In this document: one piece after another, positions 39,592 to 49,467 of the stretch
Layout: each line of letters begins with the position of its first letter
Position numbering within the stretch: position 1 is the first letter of the stretch
Source of the DNA: Symsagittifera roscoffensis
Lineage: Eukaryota; Xenacoelomorpha; Acoela; Convolutidae
Length of the DNA: 64,000 nt
Assembly (NCBI RefSeq): GCF_963678635.1
Contig: NC_087067.1
Span: 42,126,696-42,190,695, forward strand
Reading direction: 5' to 3'
Notes under the pieces: model-generated
What the model saw: the letters and a program-made list of their open reading frames with translations, nothing else
What the model was told of the DNA's origin: nothing
Databases searched by the model: none
Position numbers and translations under genes: made by a program

Positions 39592-41570
39592 TGTGAACTC
39601 AGATGAAATCTGAGGGCACGGAAAAAAAATTTAAATAAAAAAAATGGTTACTAGTTTTTTATATCTTTTATACAAGTCAAAAGGCTGCATGACAATTTTC
39701 TGAATGGGTAAAACAAAAAAAGTTTTAATCATTTGCTTACAAAGCGGAAATTCAGGGTGCAGGTGTATGCAGATTTTGATTGCTGTTGAGCGATAATGTG
39801 ACAGTTTTGCATGGTTGTGAATTTTGGGGTAATGATAAAGTTAAATCTGCTGCAAACTTCTGTTAATGACAACTGGCACTGTATCTTGAGACGCACTCAA
39901 CATTCTCCGGGCTCACTGACGGACGACGACACGCGATGAAGAGTTCGTATTGAGTCCGGGGAGTCTGTGCCAGTGGGTTATAATCGGAAGTTTGACCTTG
40001 AGAAAACGTTTAGTCTTGATTTTTGGGTGAAATGCAATTTTTCAAAAATTCGAATTGAGCCTGTCATGCTCAAGTTTCTCGCAACAACTGAAAATATCAG
40101 AAGTTTCAGAAAAATCAGAAACATAAGATCAGAAGATTCGAAATACAATTGCGGGAAAGTAGTCAAAAAATAGCAGCGGGAAATTGCTATTCGCAATTTC
40201 CAACACATATTTCGAACGCGAGTAGAGCTGTCTTATTCGTGGCAGGAGACAGAAAGTAATCGCAAGTTAAGGGAGAGTAAATTGGAGTGGACCAGAGTGA
40301 ACCTTCGATGGAAAAGTGGACAACCAAAGTTGCCCAATGGTCCAGATCTAAGACTTATTTCTTGAGCTAAGACTTATTCAGTACAAACTTCTCGAGTTAA
40401 ACTTTTTTACCCAATCAATTCTAGAGTTGTTTTATAGTTTAGGTACTCAATTCTAGAGGTCGTGTCGTTATGTGAGTACCTAATTTAATTTTCTTGAGTG
40501 TGTATCATTTGGTTATGTTGAGTTAGGGAGACTTTTTAGGTTGATCCATCTGAAATGGATCAAAGGTCCACTGTCAAATAAAAAAAACTATATTGAAGGA
40601 TCCGACCCTGTTTTCAACGGCGTTCGTGTACTTTAGGTATTTTGAGACCTAAGTATGGGGGCGTTTTTGTTTTGTAGAGTGGGGTGGTTTTTGGTAGTGG
40701 TCTTTAAGCTGTAACGCGGGTTTTAGTCTCATGTCGCAAGTGAACCGAATTGGCTCCGACCGCTTGAGGTAGAAAAACACAAGAGATAGTGTCACTGACT
40801 CTTGAGCCATGATTATAGGGCCTATTTTTCTTTAGCCTTTTATGTGAATTGAGAAGGCGACTGTTATAAGTGTAGGTCAGGTCAATGCAGTCGGTTGATG
40901 GTAGAATTTTGTTAAAATTGTCCTTAAATTTAAGCTTTTCATGGAACAAGAACCTGAAATTGCGTTTAATTTGGTCCATTAGTGAACACGGAAGCCTTGT
41001 TGCTTCAAAACTGTAGTATAATTTTTATTCATTTGGTTTCTACTGGACGATATTGCTAAGGCATCATTAAAATAGTTGTTGAAGGTTACCTCCAAATGCA
41101 ATGGTTGAAGAAACTGAAAACAAACAAACTAACGCTTTTGAAGAAAGTTTGATTACATTTCAGCAATAGATTTTTGTTTGAATCTTTCCTAAAGTCGAGT
41201 TTCTTTTGTAAGCATGCAAGTGAAAGACCAGTTTCGATTACTGGAAAACAAAGAAAAAAGTATGTTTATGGCTCAATTATCAAAATTTTTGAGGTTTTTG
41301 ACCTCTAAAGGGCGAGATTTTTTAGAACTGTGACTGACGCTGAGAAATTCTGAAAATCCAAATAAACAACTACAGCACTGATTATGCAACAAGAGTCTAC
41401 AGTTCATCAAAATTAGCTTAAATAACACGTTGTTGAAAACTTAGCAATCCATAAAATATTATGTTTTTTAAAATTGTCCAAAGAATAAAAAAATTATGTT
41501 TTTTAGAATTGTCCAACGAATTATTATTTAGCCTAATTGTTGTGATTAACTTTTTAAGTAGTGTGTTTTC
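39592..41570 (+). mobile_element. Candidate 3' LTR, copy 2
   Basis: Matches 15,702-17,640, with an insertion of about 50 bp near 41,025-41,075 (containing CTACTGGACGATATTGC) and small indels. No convincing ORF is present. Confidence 0.45.
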
Positions 41571-42358
41571 ATATCATATGCGCGCTGGGTTTTCCTCCTC
41601 TGGTTATCTTACCAAATCTCGCCGTCCCAGCCGTAGGCGAGTGAAGTTTCCATGGCGTGACTAGACGCAAGAAGGAGTGAGCTGGTGAATCGACCTCCAA
41701 ATCGAAGTCAAGTTGTACCACTCCTTTCTTTCTTTTTTTTTCATCGCCTTTGCCTCAGCAATTTTAAACCCTAAGTGAAAGTATTCATAAATCACCCCAA
41801 AGAGCTTCCTGTCTCGCCCCAGTTGTCTGTGTTTCAGGTTGATGCCGCGATTCCAGGCAAGACGCATCCCTGAGTTCTCAGAGAAACTACTTATCGGGAC
41901 TTCAAGGACCAAATATATCAAACTAGCTCTAGTAAAATTCACTCCTACCGCGGCGCAACGTTTCATGATCTGTTTGAAACAGTTTTACAATACAGACCAA
42001 AGCGCCTAAATACAGTAACAATAGTTGCTGGATACAATGACAACAGGCTGCATCCACAAGAATTAGAACAGCAGAGGAAAAACTTGATTAACCTCGTCAC
42101 TAACAAGTTTCAGCCCAGGACACTGATCATCCCCAAAACAATTCAGAACTGTAATAATTCCGAAGTAAACCGCAAAATTTATATTCATAATCATGTGCTG
42201 TTTAATTTGATAAATAGATTTGTACACCCCTATACACTTATTGTTTCACCTAACCTCAACCTAAATCTAACCCCTCAAATGTTCTGCCTCAAACCCCTCA
42301 AATCCATTTCTCGTTCTACAGTAAAGATTTCTTTGCAAATCTTCCTGCAATATTAATC
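41571..42358 (+). pseudogene. Non-LTR copy 2: leader and SGNH-like ORF
   Basis: The 28-residue basic leader is at about 41,578-41,664. The SGNH-like region reads 'IGTSRTKYIKLAL' (block I-like) in one frame. After a 1-nt loss near 41,935 relative to copy 1, it continues in another frame with 'YRGATFHDLFETV', 'TVTIVAGYNDNRLHPQELEQQ' (block III GxND-like) and 'RTLIIPKTI'. The C-terminal block V is not clear. ORF1-encoded esterases are known in CR1/L2-type LINEs. Here the esterase precedes a PHD finger and an RLE-type RT. Confidence 0.5.
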
Positions 42359-42418
42359 TATAAATTCTCTCGCTAACTTGACACCGCCGTCCTTCCTAAA
42401 ATAGCTACTCAAACACAC

Positions 42419-42985
42419 TGCCTTATTTGTAAAAACAGCCTGCTAGGCGGAGGTGTTTGGTGCTTCACATGCCCAGGCTACATGCATGTAAAATGCAGCG
42501 GCCTAGCCCGCAGCAGTGATCACTATGACGATTTCAGTTGTCATCGCTGCACCTCCCAATTTCATTCAGCTAACGACAAGCATGAATGCAATACCCCAAC
42601 CCTAGCTACAACCACGCTTCCCCAAATGCTTCCTCACCCTTCAACTGCCCCACACTCACAAAACTCAGGAGAGTCTTCAACTATAGAACCTAGAACAATA
42701 CAAGACCCATGGTCAAACCCCTGTCCAGAACTCATAGAAACAACCAGGAAAATATACATCGAAGTGGTCCACTGGAAACCGGTCTTTATGATCTTGTCAA
42801 AAAATAAAGTTGGTGATAACTTCATTGAAATCCTCAATAGAACTTTGAACAGCCTAATAGAAAACAACAAAAACCTCTTCGCAATGCACGCAGCAATGAT
42901 TTTTCCACACTTATTACTGTGCAAAACAAAGTCCGAAAATGATGGATCTTTATCCAAAACAATAGCAAGGCGAATTAAGCAATAG
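42419..42985 (+). pseudogene. Non-LTR copy 2: PHD finger and RT N-terminal region
   Basis: A C4HC3 PHD-like finger is visible: CLIC, 'WCFTC', 'MHVKC' and 'CHRC' (42,419-42,555), followed by a Thr/Pro/Ser-rich linker and 'VVHWKPVFMILSKNK'. PHD fingers bind histone tails and could guide the element to chromatin. The frame ends in TAG near 42,983. About 700 bp of RT N-terminal sequence present in copy 1 is deleted after 'RRIKQ' (copy 1 37,045-37,745). Confidence 0.65.
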
Positions 42986-43014
42986 CAAGACGGAGAACTG
43001 GATGATGTTTTACT

Positions 43015-43491
43015 GATAGAACCCGAAAACGCTTTCAACTCCCTAAATCTAAAGCTTGGCATTGAAAAACATCAAAAATACCTGCCTTTTTCTTTTAATA
43101 GCGATTAAGAACTCCTACTCCAATCCATCTAAACTGTTCGTTAACAAAAAAACAAGCTACTCTCAAGAAGGGACAACCCAGGGGGATCCACTAGCAATGG
43201 CCCTGAACGGTCTAGCCATAATACCCCTCATAAAATTTTTATCAGTAGACAATGTAACCCAGAAATGGTACGCAGACGACGGAAACGCAGTCGGTAAAAT
43301 AAGCAATCTACGAACCGTCCTCGATAAAAATGTATCACTGGGTAATTTTTTCGGCTACCACGTGAAAGCATCCAAATGCCAACTCATTGTCAAAGATAAA
43401 AAACTCGGTGAAGCTCGAAAATCTTCGCAATTGCAGATTAACTTAAAAAGCAGGAGCCCGTGTGCTTGGTTCAGTTATAGGAACAGAATCT
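43015..43491 (+). pseudogene. Non-LTR copy 2: RT catalytic region
   Basis: Begins 'ENAFNSLN' (motif A; its first Asp is altered to Glu-Pro in 'VLLIEPENAFNSLN'). Then come 'TTQGDPLAMALNGLA' (motif B), YADD at 43,269-43,280 and 'FGYHVKASKCQLIV'. The frame breaks near 43,420. The motif A change and the upstream deletion make it inactive. Confidence 0.8.
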
Positions 43492-44762
43492 GAATGTAAA
43501 AAGTTCCTCGAATTTCAACAAAATGAGCAAAATAAAATTTGGAAAAAAACTAACGAAAATCGCTAAAACCTCCCCTCAAAACGTTTATGCCTGCTATACT
43601 AAAGGAGTTCAAGAAAAGCTTTCATTTCTTGCCAAGACAACGCCTAACACTATGGAAAACTTAGAAATATGTGAAAATATTATCAAAGAACAATTATTAC
43701 CTAACCTAATCAGTAAAGACACTTTAAACCCGCAGTTCCGTGAGATATCTTCCTTACCCTTTAAAATGGGCGGACTACACATCAAGCTGCCATCCGATCA
43801 TGAAAGCTACCTAGACTGGTCTAAGGTAACATCACTAGTACTGGAATCTCAAAATCCTATTACAGCAGTAAGACAACAAGAAAAAATATGAAAGAAACTC
43901 AAAAAATTGAAAACTGATAGAACAAATTGAAAAAAAAAACAAATCTCATTATTTCCTTAAATGAAACAGATAAATACGCAATCGACCTGGCCTCTGAAAA
44001 GGGAGCCTCTAACTGGCTCAACGCTTTACCACTGAGCAGATACAAATTCAACCTGAATAAATCAGAATTCAGAGATGGTATTTACTTAAGATACGGATGG
44101 GAACCAACCAAAACCCCACTCTCATGTGCATGCGGTGCTAATTTTAACTTGACACATACGCTCCACTGTGCAAAGTGTGGTTACACACACATAAGACACA
44201 ATGAAGTTAGAGACACATTCGCCAACCTCATGAAAGAGGTCTGCCATGACGTCGAGGTTGAGCCGAAACTTCAGCCGTTGCAAGGCGAAAGCTTTGTCAA
44301 CAATTCAACTACAACTGAAGATGCACGACTTGACATTAAGGCAAACTGACTTTGGGGTTCACGATTCAGCCGCGCTTTCTTTGATGTGAAAATTTTCAAA
44401 CCCATGCCAAAACATCGCGAAAACTTCATAAGGATGCATACAAATACCACGAAACGCTGAAGAACTCCAAATATCAGCAAAGAGTTTTAAACGTAGAGCA
44501 GAGTAGCTTCCGCCCGCTAATTTTTGGATGCACCGGTGGCGCTGCTCCAACAGCCACGCGGACGATGCAGCGATTAGCCAAAAAACTAAGTGAAAAAAGA
44601 CAAGAAAGCTATCCAGAATCTATAAACTACATAAGAACTAAAATAAGCTTCGCGCTCCTGAGGAGCTCTATACTTTGTATAAGGGGGTGCAGATCGCTAC
44701 GCAAAGTTCAATTTATCGAAAACTCCATAAGCGCTACTGTAGAGGAAGGACGGCTAAGATAA
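43492..44762 (+). pseudogene. Non-LTR copy 2: RT C-terminus and restriction-like endonuclease
   Basis: Frames 43,523-43,891, 43,927-44,349 and 44,450-44,762 give 'LEICENIIKEQLLPN', then '[15 protein letters not shown]' (C-x-C-x7-H-x3-C knuckle), 'RHNEVRDTFANL', 'EDARLDIKAN' and 'FFDVKIFKPMPKH'. The Asp in LDI and the DVK triad match a PD-(D/E)XK nuclease, the enzyme that nicks target DNA in R2-like elements. A TGA after 'DIKAN' (44,347-44,349) interrupts it where the unit at 46,221 has GGA. The tail 'SFALLRSSILCIRG' is a conserved C-terminal block of this lineage. Confidence 0.75.
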
Positions 44763-45949
44763 ATTAACATTACGACGATGTATTTAATGCTGGTTTATGA
44801 CTTCATTGCTGATTTATATGCATTTTTATATCGCTGGTATGGCCCTATCTAGCTTCTGCACTTACCGTAACTAAACGAAAGGTCCCCTTTTGTAATTTAG
44901 TTTTCTTAAAAATTGTCCATAGAATATTATGGTGGACTTGGTTTTTGTCAACTCACTCCTGTACGTTCACGCGGTTGTCTACTGCTACGTAGCCAGAAGT
45001 TTTTGTTCCGACCCTTTTAAAAATGAGGAGGAGCTTCATGTTAGGGTGTGTTCTAGTGTTTGTTCCGACCATTTAAAATAGGGAGGAACTTTGTTTTCAG
45101 GTGGTTTGTTTTTCGATTTTCACGCAAAATCAGTTACCACAAATAACTATTGCAATGGGTCGAGTAATAAATCATCTTAAAGCTCTTTTAGTCTTTATTC
45201 GAACGTCTTCAAAAAATTTTGAAAAAAGTTATCTAAGAGTCGTAAAAAAAGTGGTTTGAAATTTTTGATTTTTTTAATTTCGAGCAAATAAGGGAGCAAG
45301 TATGCTTATTTTAACCAAATCATTTGTCTCGATTAATAGTTGGAATGGGTCGAAAGATATATGCTAAAGTCCTTTTAATCGTGGTTCGAACGATCCTAAA
45401 GTTTTTTCGCAAAGTTTTCCCAGTATTGAGAAAAACTGATTGGAAGCACGCCTGTATGTTCATTTATGCGTTATTTAAGCCGTTTACAGTTGCCATTTTG
45501 AGCGCCGTTTTAGGTTTAAAAAACTTCGAAAGTTAAACAGTTTGCAAAAACTAAAAAAAATTCGACATATATAGTTGCCTGATTTTTTCCCACGCAAAAT
45601 CGGGAACCAAAAATAATAATCGGAATAGCTCGAATGATATATCATTTTAAAGCCTTTTCAGCCATGATTTGAAAGACCCAGTATTCCCAATGTCCCAGTA
45701 TTGAGAACAGATGTAAAGCTTTTGTTTTTTTTGTCTATTACCAAGCGAGAAAAGCGAGCGAGAAAGTTTCAACAAAAAGAAGCTGCAACAAAAAATAATC
45801 ATAATAGTAAAATTGAATTATCCTTACGCTTGCGATTAGCAAGCGTTATGAAACCGGAATATAGTTTTTTTGAGCTAAAAAATAGTTTAACAGAATCAAT
45901 GGAATCATTTTACGTTTTGTTCATATAAAATCAAATAATGGACGTTATT

Positions 45950-46030
45950 TCGCACTGGTGGCAAAGAGCTAACGCTTCGCCTATAAATACAATTGTCAAT
46001 AGTTTGAATCCGGCCAGGACCTGTTTTTTT
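45950..46030 (+). ncRNA. tRNA-like pol III-type segment at the 3' end of the element
   Basis: TGGCAAAGAGC resembles box A (TRGYNNARNNG). GTTTGAATCC, 33 bases later, resembles box B (GGTTCGAANCC). TAACGCTTC and CTATAAATACA between them look like a decayed tRNA D-side and anticodon arm, and a T-run follows. A tRNA-derived origin is suggested. It recurs in each long array unit (near 49,310, 51,688, 55,457, 57,834 and 60,427). Confidence 0.35.
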
Positions 46031-46216
46031 CAGCGGATCTTTGATGGACTTCTGACCGTCTGCTTTTCTTGTCGGCTTGGTTATCGCATCGCCAAATTTG
46101 CCTCTTGTCAATAGTTTGAATCCGGCCAGGACCTGTTTTTTTCAGCGGATCTTTGATGGACTTCTGACCGTCTGCTTTTCTTGTCGGCTTGGTTATCGCA
46201 TCGCCAAATTTGCCTC
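45993..46216 (+). repeat. 112-bp direct duplication
   Basis: Units 45,993-46,104 and 46,105-46,216 both start TTGTCAATAGTTTGAATCC and end GCCAAATTTGCCTC. They are identical by eye. Only this junction of the array has it. Confidence 0.9.
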
Positions 46217-46220
46217 GAAT

Positions 46221-47243
46221 TTCAACCTGAATTAATCAGAATTCAGAGATGGTATTTACTTAAGATACGGATGGGAACCAACCAAAACCCCACTCACATG
46301 TGCATGTGGTGCTAATTTTAACTTGACACATACGCTCCACTGTGCAAAGGGTGGTCACACACACATAAGACACAATTAAGTTAGAGACACGTTCGCCAAC
46401 CTCATGAACGAGGTTTGCCATGACGTCGAGGTTGAGCCGAAACTTCAGCCGTTGCAAGGCAAAAGCTTTGTCAACAGTTCAACTACAACTGAAGATGCAC
46501 GACTTGACATTAGGGCAAACGGACTCTGGGGTTCGCGATTCAGCCGCGCTTTCTTCGATGTGAAATTTTTCAAACCCATGCCAAAACATCGCGAAAACTG
46601 CATAAGGATGCATACAAATACCACGAAACGCTGAAGAATTCAAAATATCAGCAAAGAGTTTTAAACGTAGAGCAGAGTAGCTTCCGCCCGCTAATTTTTT
46701 GATGCACCGGTGGCGCTGCTCCAACAGCCGCGCGGACGATGCAGCGATTAGCCAAAAAACTAAGTGAAAAAAGACAAGAAAGCTATCCAGAATCTATAAA
46801 CTACATAAGAACTAAAATAATTTCGCGCTCTTGAGGAGCTCTATACTTTGTATAAAGGGGTGCAGATCGCTACGCAAAGTTCCATTTATCGACAAATCCA
46901 TAAGCGCTACTGTAGAGGAAGGACGGCTAAGATAAATTAACATTACGACTATGAATTTAATGCTGATTTATGACTTCATTGCTGATTTATATGCATTTTT
47001 ATATCGCTGGTATGGCCCTATCTAGCTTCTGCACTTACCGTAACTAAACGGAAGGGCCCCTTTTGTCATTTAGTTTTTTTTAAAAACTGTCCAAAGAATA
47101 TTATGGTGGACTTGGTTTTTGTCAACTCGCTCCTGTACGTTTACGCGGTTGTCTACTGCTACGTAGCCAGAAGTTTTTGTTCCGAACCTTTTAAAAATGG
47201 GGAGGAGCTTCATGTTACGGTATGCTCTAGTAATTGTTCCGAC
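46221..47243 (+). pseudogene. Array sub-unit a: nuclease fragment without the TGA
   Basis: Starts at 'TTCAACCTGAATTAATCAG', with a TAA in frame. It carries the Cys-His knuckle region with Gly for the third Cys position (CAKGG) and a TAA near 46,377. From 46,404 it is open through 'EDARLDIRANGLWGSRFSRAFFDVKFF', the only variant (with its 6,147-bp copy) keeping Gly instead of a stop after 'RAN'. It ends within a 3' UTR segment at 47,243, joined abruptly to RT sequence. Confidence 0.65.
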
Positions 47244-49467
47244 AGAAATTTCAGAAATATGTGAAAATTTTATCAAAGAACAATTATTACCTAAGCTAGT
47301 CGGTAAAGACACTTTAAACCTCCAGTTCCTTGAGATATCTTCCTTACCCCTTAAAATGGGCGTACTTAACATCAAGCTGCCATCCGATCATGAAAGCTAC
47401 CAAGAATGGTCTAAGGAAATATCACTAGTACTGGAATTTCAAGATCCAATTACAGCAGTAACACAACAAGCAAAAGAGTACGAAAATCAAAAAATTGAAA
47501 AAAAAAAACCTCAATATTTCCTTAAAGGAAATAGATAAATACGCAATCGACTTGGCCTCTGAAAAGGGAGCCTCTAACTGGCTCAAGACTTTACCACTGA
47601 GCAGATACAACTTCAAACCGAATAAATCAGAATTCAGTGATGGTATTTACTTAAGATACGGATGGGAACCAACCAAAACCCCACTCTCATGTGCATGTGG
47701 TGCTAATTTTAACTTGACACATACGCTCCACTGTGCAAAGTGTGGTTACACACACATAAGACACAATGAAGTTAGAGACACATTCGCCAACCTCATGAAC
47801 GAGGTTTGCCATGACGTCGAGGTTGAGCCGAAACTTCAGCCGTTGCAAGGCGAAAGCTTTGTTAACAATTCAACTACAACTGAAGATGCACGACTTGACA
47901 TTAAGGCAAACTGACTTTGGAGTTCACGTTTCAGCCGCGCTTTCTTCGATGTGAAAATTTTCAAACCCATGCCAAAACATCGCGAAAACTTCATAAGGAT
48001 GCATACAAATACCACGAAACGCTGAAGAACTCCAAATATCAGCAAAGAGTTTTAAACGTAGAGCAGAGTAGCTTCCGCCCGCTAATTTTTGGATGCACCG
48101 GTGGCGCTGCTCCAACAGCCACGCGGACGATGCAGCGATTAGCCAAAAAACTAAGTGAAAAAAGACAAGAAAGCTATCCAGAATCTATAAACTACATAAG
48201 AACTAAAATAAGCTTCGCGCTCCTGAGGAGCTCTATACTTTGTATAAGGGGGTGCAGATCGCTACGCAAAGTTCAATTTATCAAAAACTCCATAAGCGCT
48301 ACTGTATAGGAAGGACGGCTAAGATAAATTAACATTACGACGATGTATTTAATGCTGATTTATGACTTCATTGCTGATATATATGCATTTTTATATCGCT
48401 GGTATGGCCCTATCCAGCTTGTGCACTTACCGTAACTAAACGGAAGTGCCTCTTTTGTAATTTAGTAATTTTAAAAATTATCCAAAGAATATTATGGTGA
48501 ACTTGGGTTTTGTCAACTCACTCCTGTACGTTTCGAAAAATTCGAAAAATTATCCAAGAGTCGTAAAAAATCCTGGTTTGAATTTTTTTATTTTTTAAAT
48601 TTCGAGCAAATAAGGGAGCAAGTAGTCTTTTTTTTAACCAAAAAGTTTGCCTCAGTTAATAATTGGTATGGGTCGAAGGATGTACGTTAAAGTCCTTTTA
48701 ATCGTGGTTCGAACGATCCTAAAGTTTTTTCGCAAAATTTTCCCAGTAACGAGAAAAGCTGATTGGAAGCACGCCTGTATGTTCATTTATGCGTCATTTA
48801 AGCCGTTTACAGTAGCTTTTTTGTGCCTAATTTTAGCTTTTTTTTGTCACTTTAAGCGCCATTTTAGGTTTAAAAATCTTCGAAAATTAAAAAGTTTGCA
48901 ATAACTAAAAAAATTCGACAAAAATATTTGCCTGATTTTTTCCCACGCAAAATCGGGAACCACAAATAATAATTGGAATAGCTGGAATGATATATCGTTT
49001 TAAAGTTTTTTCAGCCATGATTTGAAAGACCCAGTATTCCCAGTGTCCCAGTATTGAGAAAAGATGTAAAGTTTTTGATTTTTTGTCTATTACCAAGCGA
49101 GAAAAGCGAGCGAGAAGGTTTCAACAAAAAGAAGCTGCAACAAATAACAACCATAATAGTAAGAGTGAATTATCATTACGCTTGCAATTAGCAAGCGTTA
49201 TGAAACCGGATTTTACTTTTTTTTTGGGCTAAAAAAGAGTTTGAAAGAATCAATGAAATCATTTTACCTTTGGTTCATATAAAATCAAATGTTGTAAGTT
49301 ATTTCGCACTGGTGGCAAAGAGCTAACGCTTCTGCCTATAAATACAGTTGTCAATAGTTTGAATCCGACCAGGACCTGTTTTTTTTGAGCGGATTTTTGA
49401 TGAACTTTTGACCGTCTTGCTTTTTTTTTGTCGGCTTGGTTACCGCATCACCAAATTTACCTCGAAA
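47244..49467 (+). pseudogene. Array sub-unit b: RT C-terminus, nuclease, 3' UTR
   Basis: Frames 47,197-47,538 and 47,495-47,914 carry 'ICENFIKEQLLPKLVGKDTL', '[20 protein letters not shown]' and 'EDARLDIKAN', followed by a TGA. Frame 47,917-48,309 carries the C-terminal block ('SFALLRSSILCIRG'). The 3' UTR at 48,310-49,467 includes the GATTCGAACG-type modules and the tRNA-like segment near 49,310-49,385. Confidence 0.65.

Larger units (their letters stand above)
38858..46220 (+). mobile_element. Composite copy 2: giant-element 3' end fused to non-LTR retrotransposon
   Basis: It begins abruptly inside the nuclease domain of non-LTR copy 1 with the same sequence found at 14,976. It runs through the C-terminal ORF, polypurine tract, candidate LTR, SGNH-like and PHD regions, RT, nuclease and 3' UTR. 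The sharp 5' start in coding sequence resembles 5' truncation in target-primed reverse transcription, which would mean the giant-element tail was co-transcribed with the non-LTR element. A segmental duplication is the alternative. Confidence 0.55.
44763..46220 (+). other. 3' UTR of non-LTR element with internal repeats and tRNA-like segment
   Basis: No protein is supported; the 70-80 codon frames here (45,324-45,536 and its copies) follow a degenerate DNA repeat. Modules with the core GGTCGA...AAAG(C/T)CTTTT...GATTCGAACG recur near 45,155, 45,345 and 45,625. A box A-like (45,959-45,969), box B-like (46,002-46,011) and T-run (46,024-46,030) series lies near the end. Confidence 0.55.

Noticed and set aside
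45324-45536. 70-85 codon ORFs repeated in every array unit (also 48,647, 51,025, 54,794, 57,172 and 59,789)
   Set aside because: They coincide with the degenerate GATTCGAACG repeat module in the 3' UTR, most have no proper context, and units differ by indels. Repetition of the ORF follows from repetition of the DNA.
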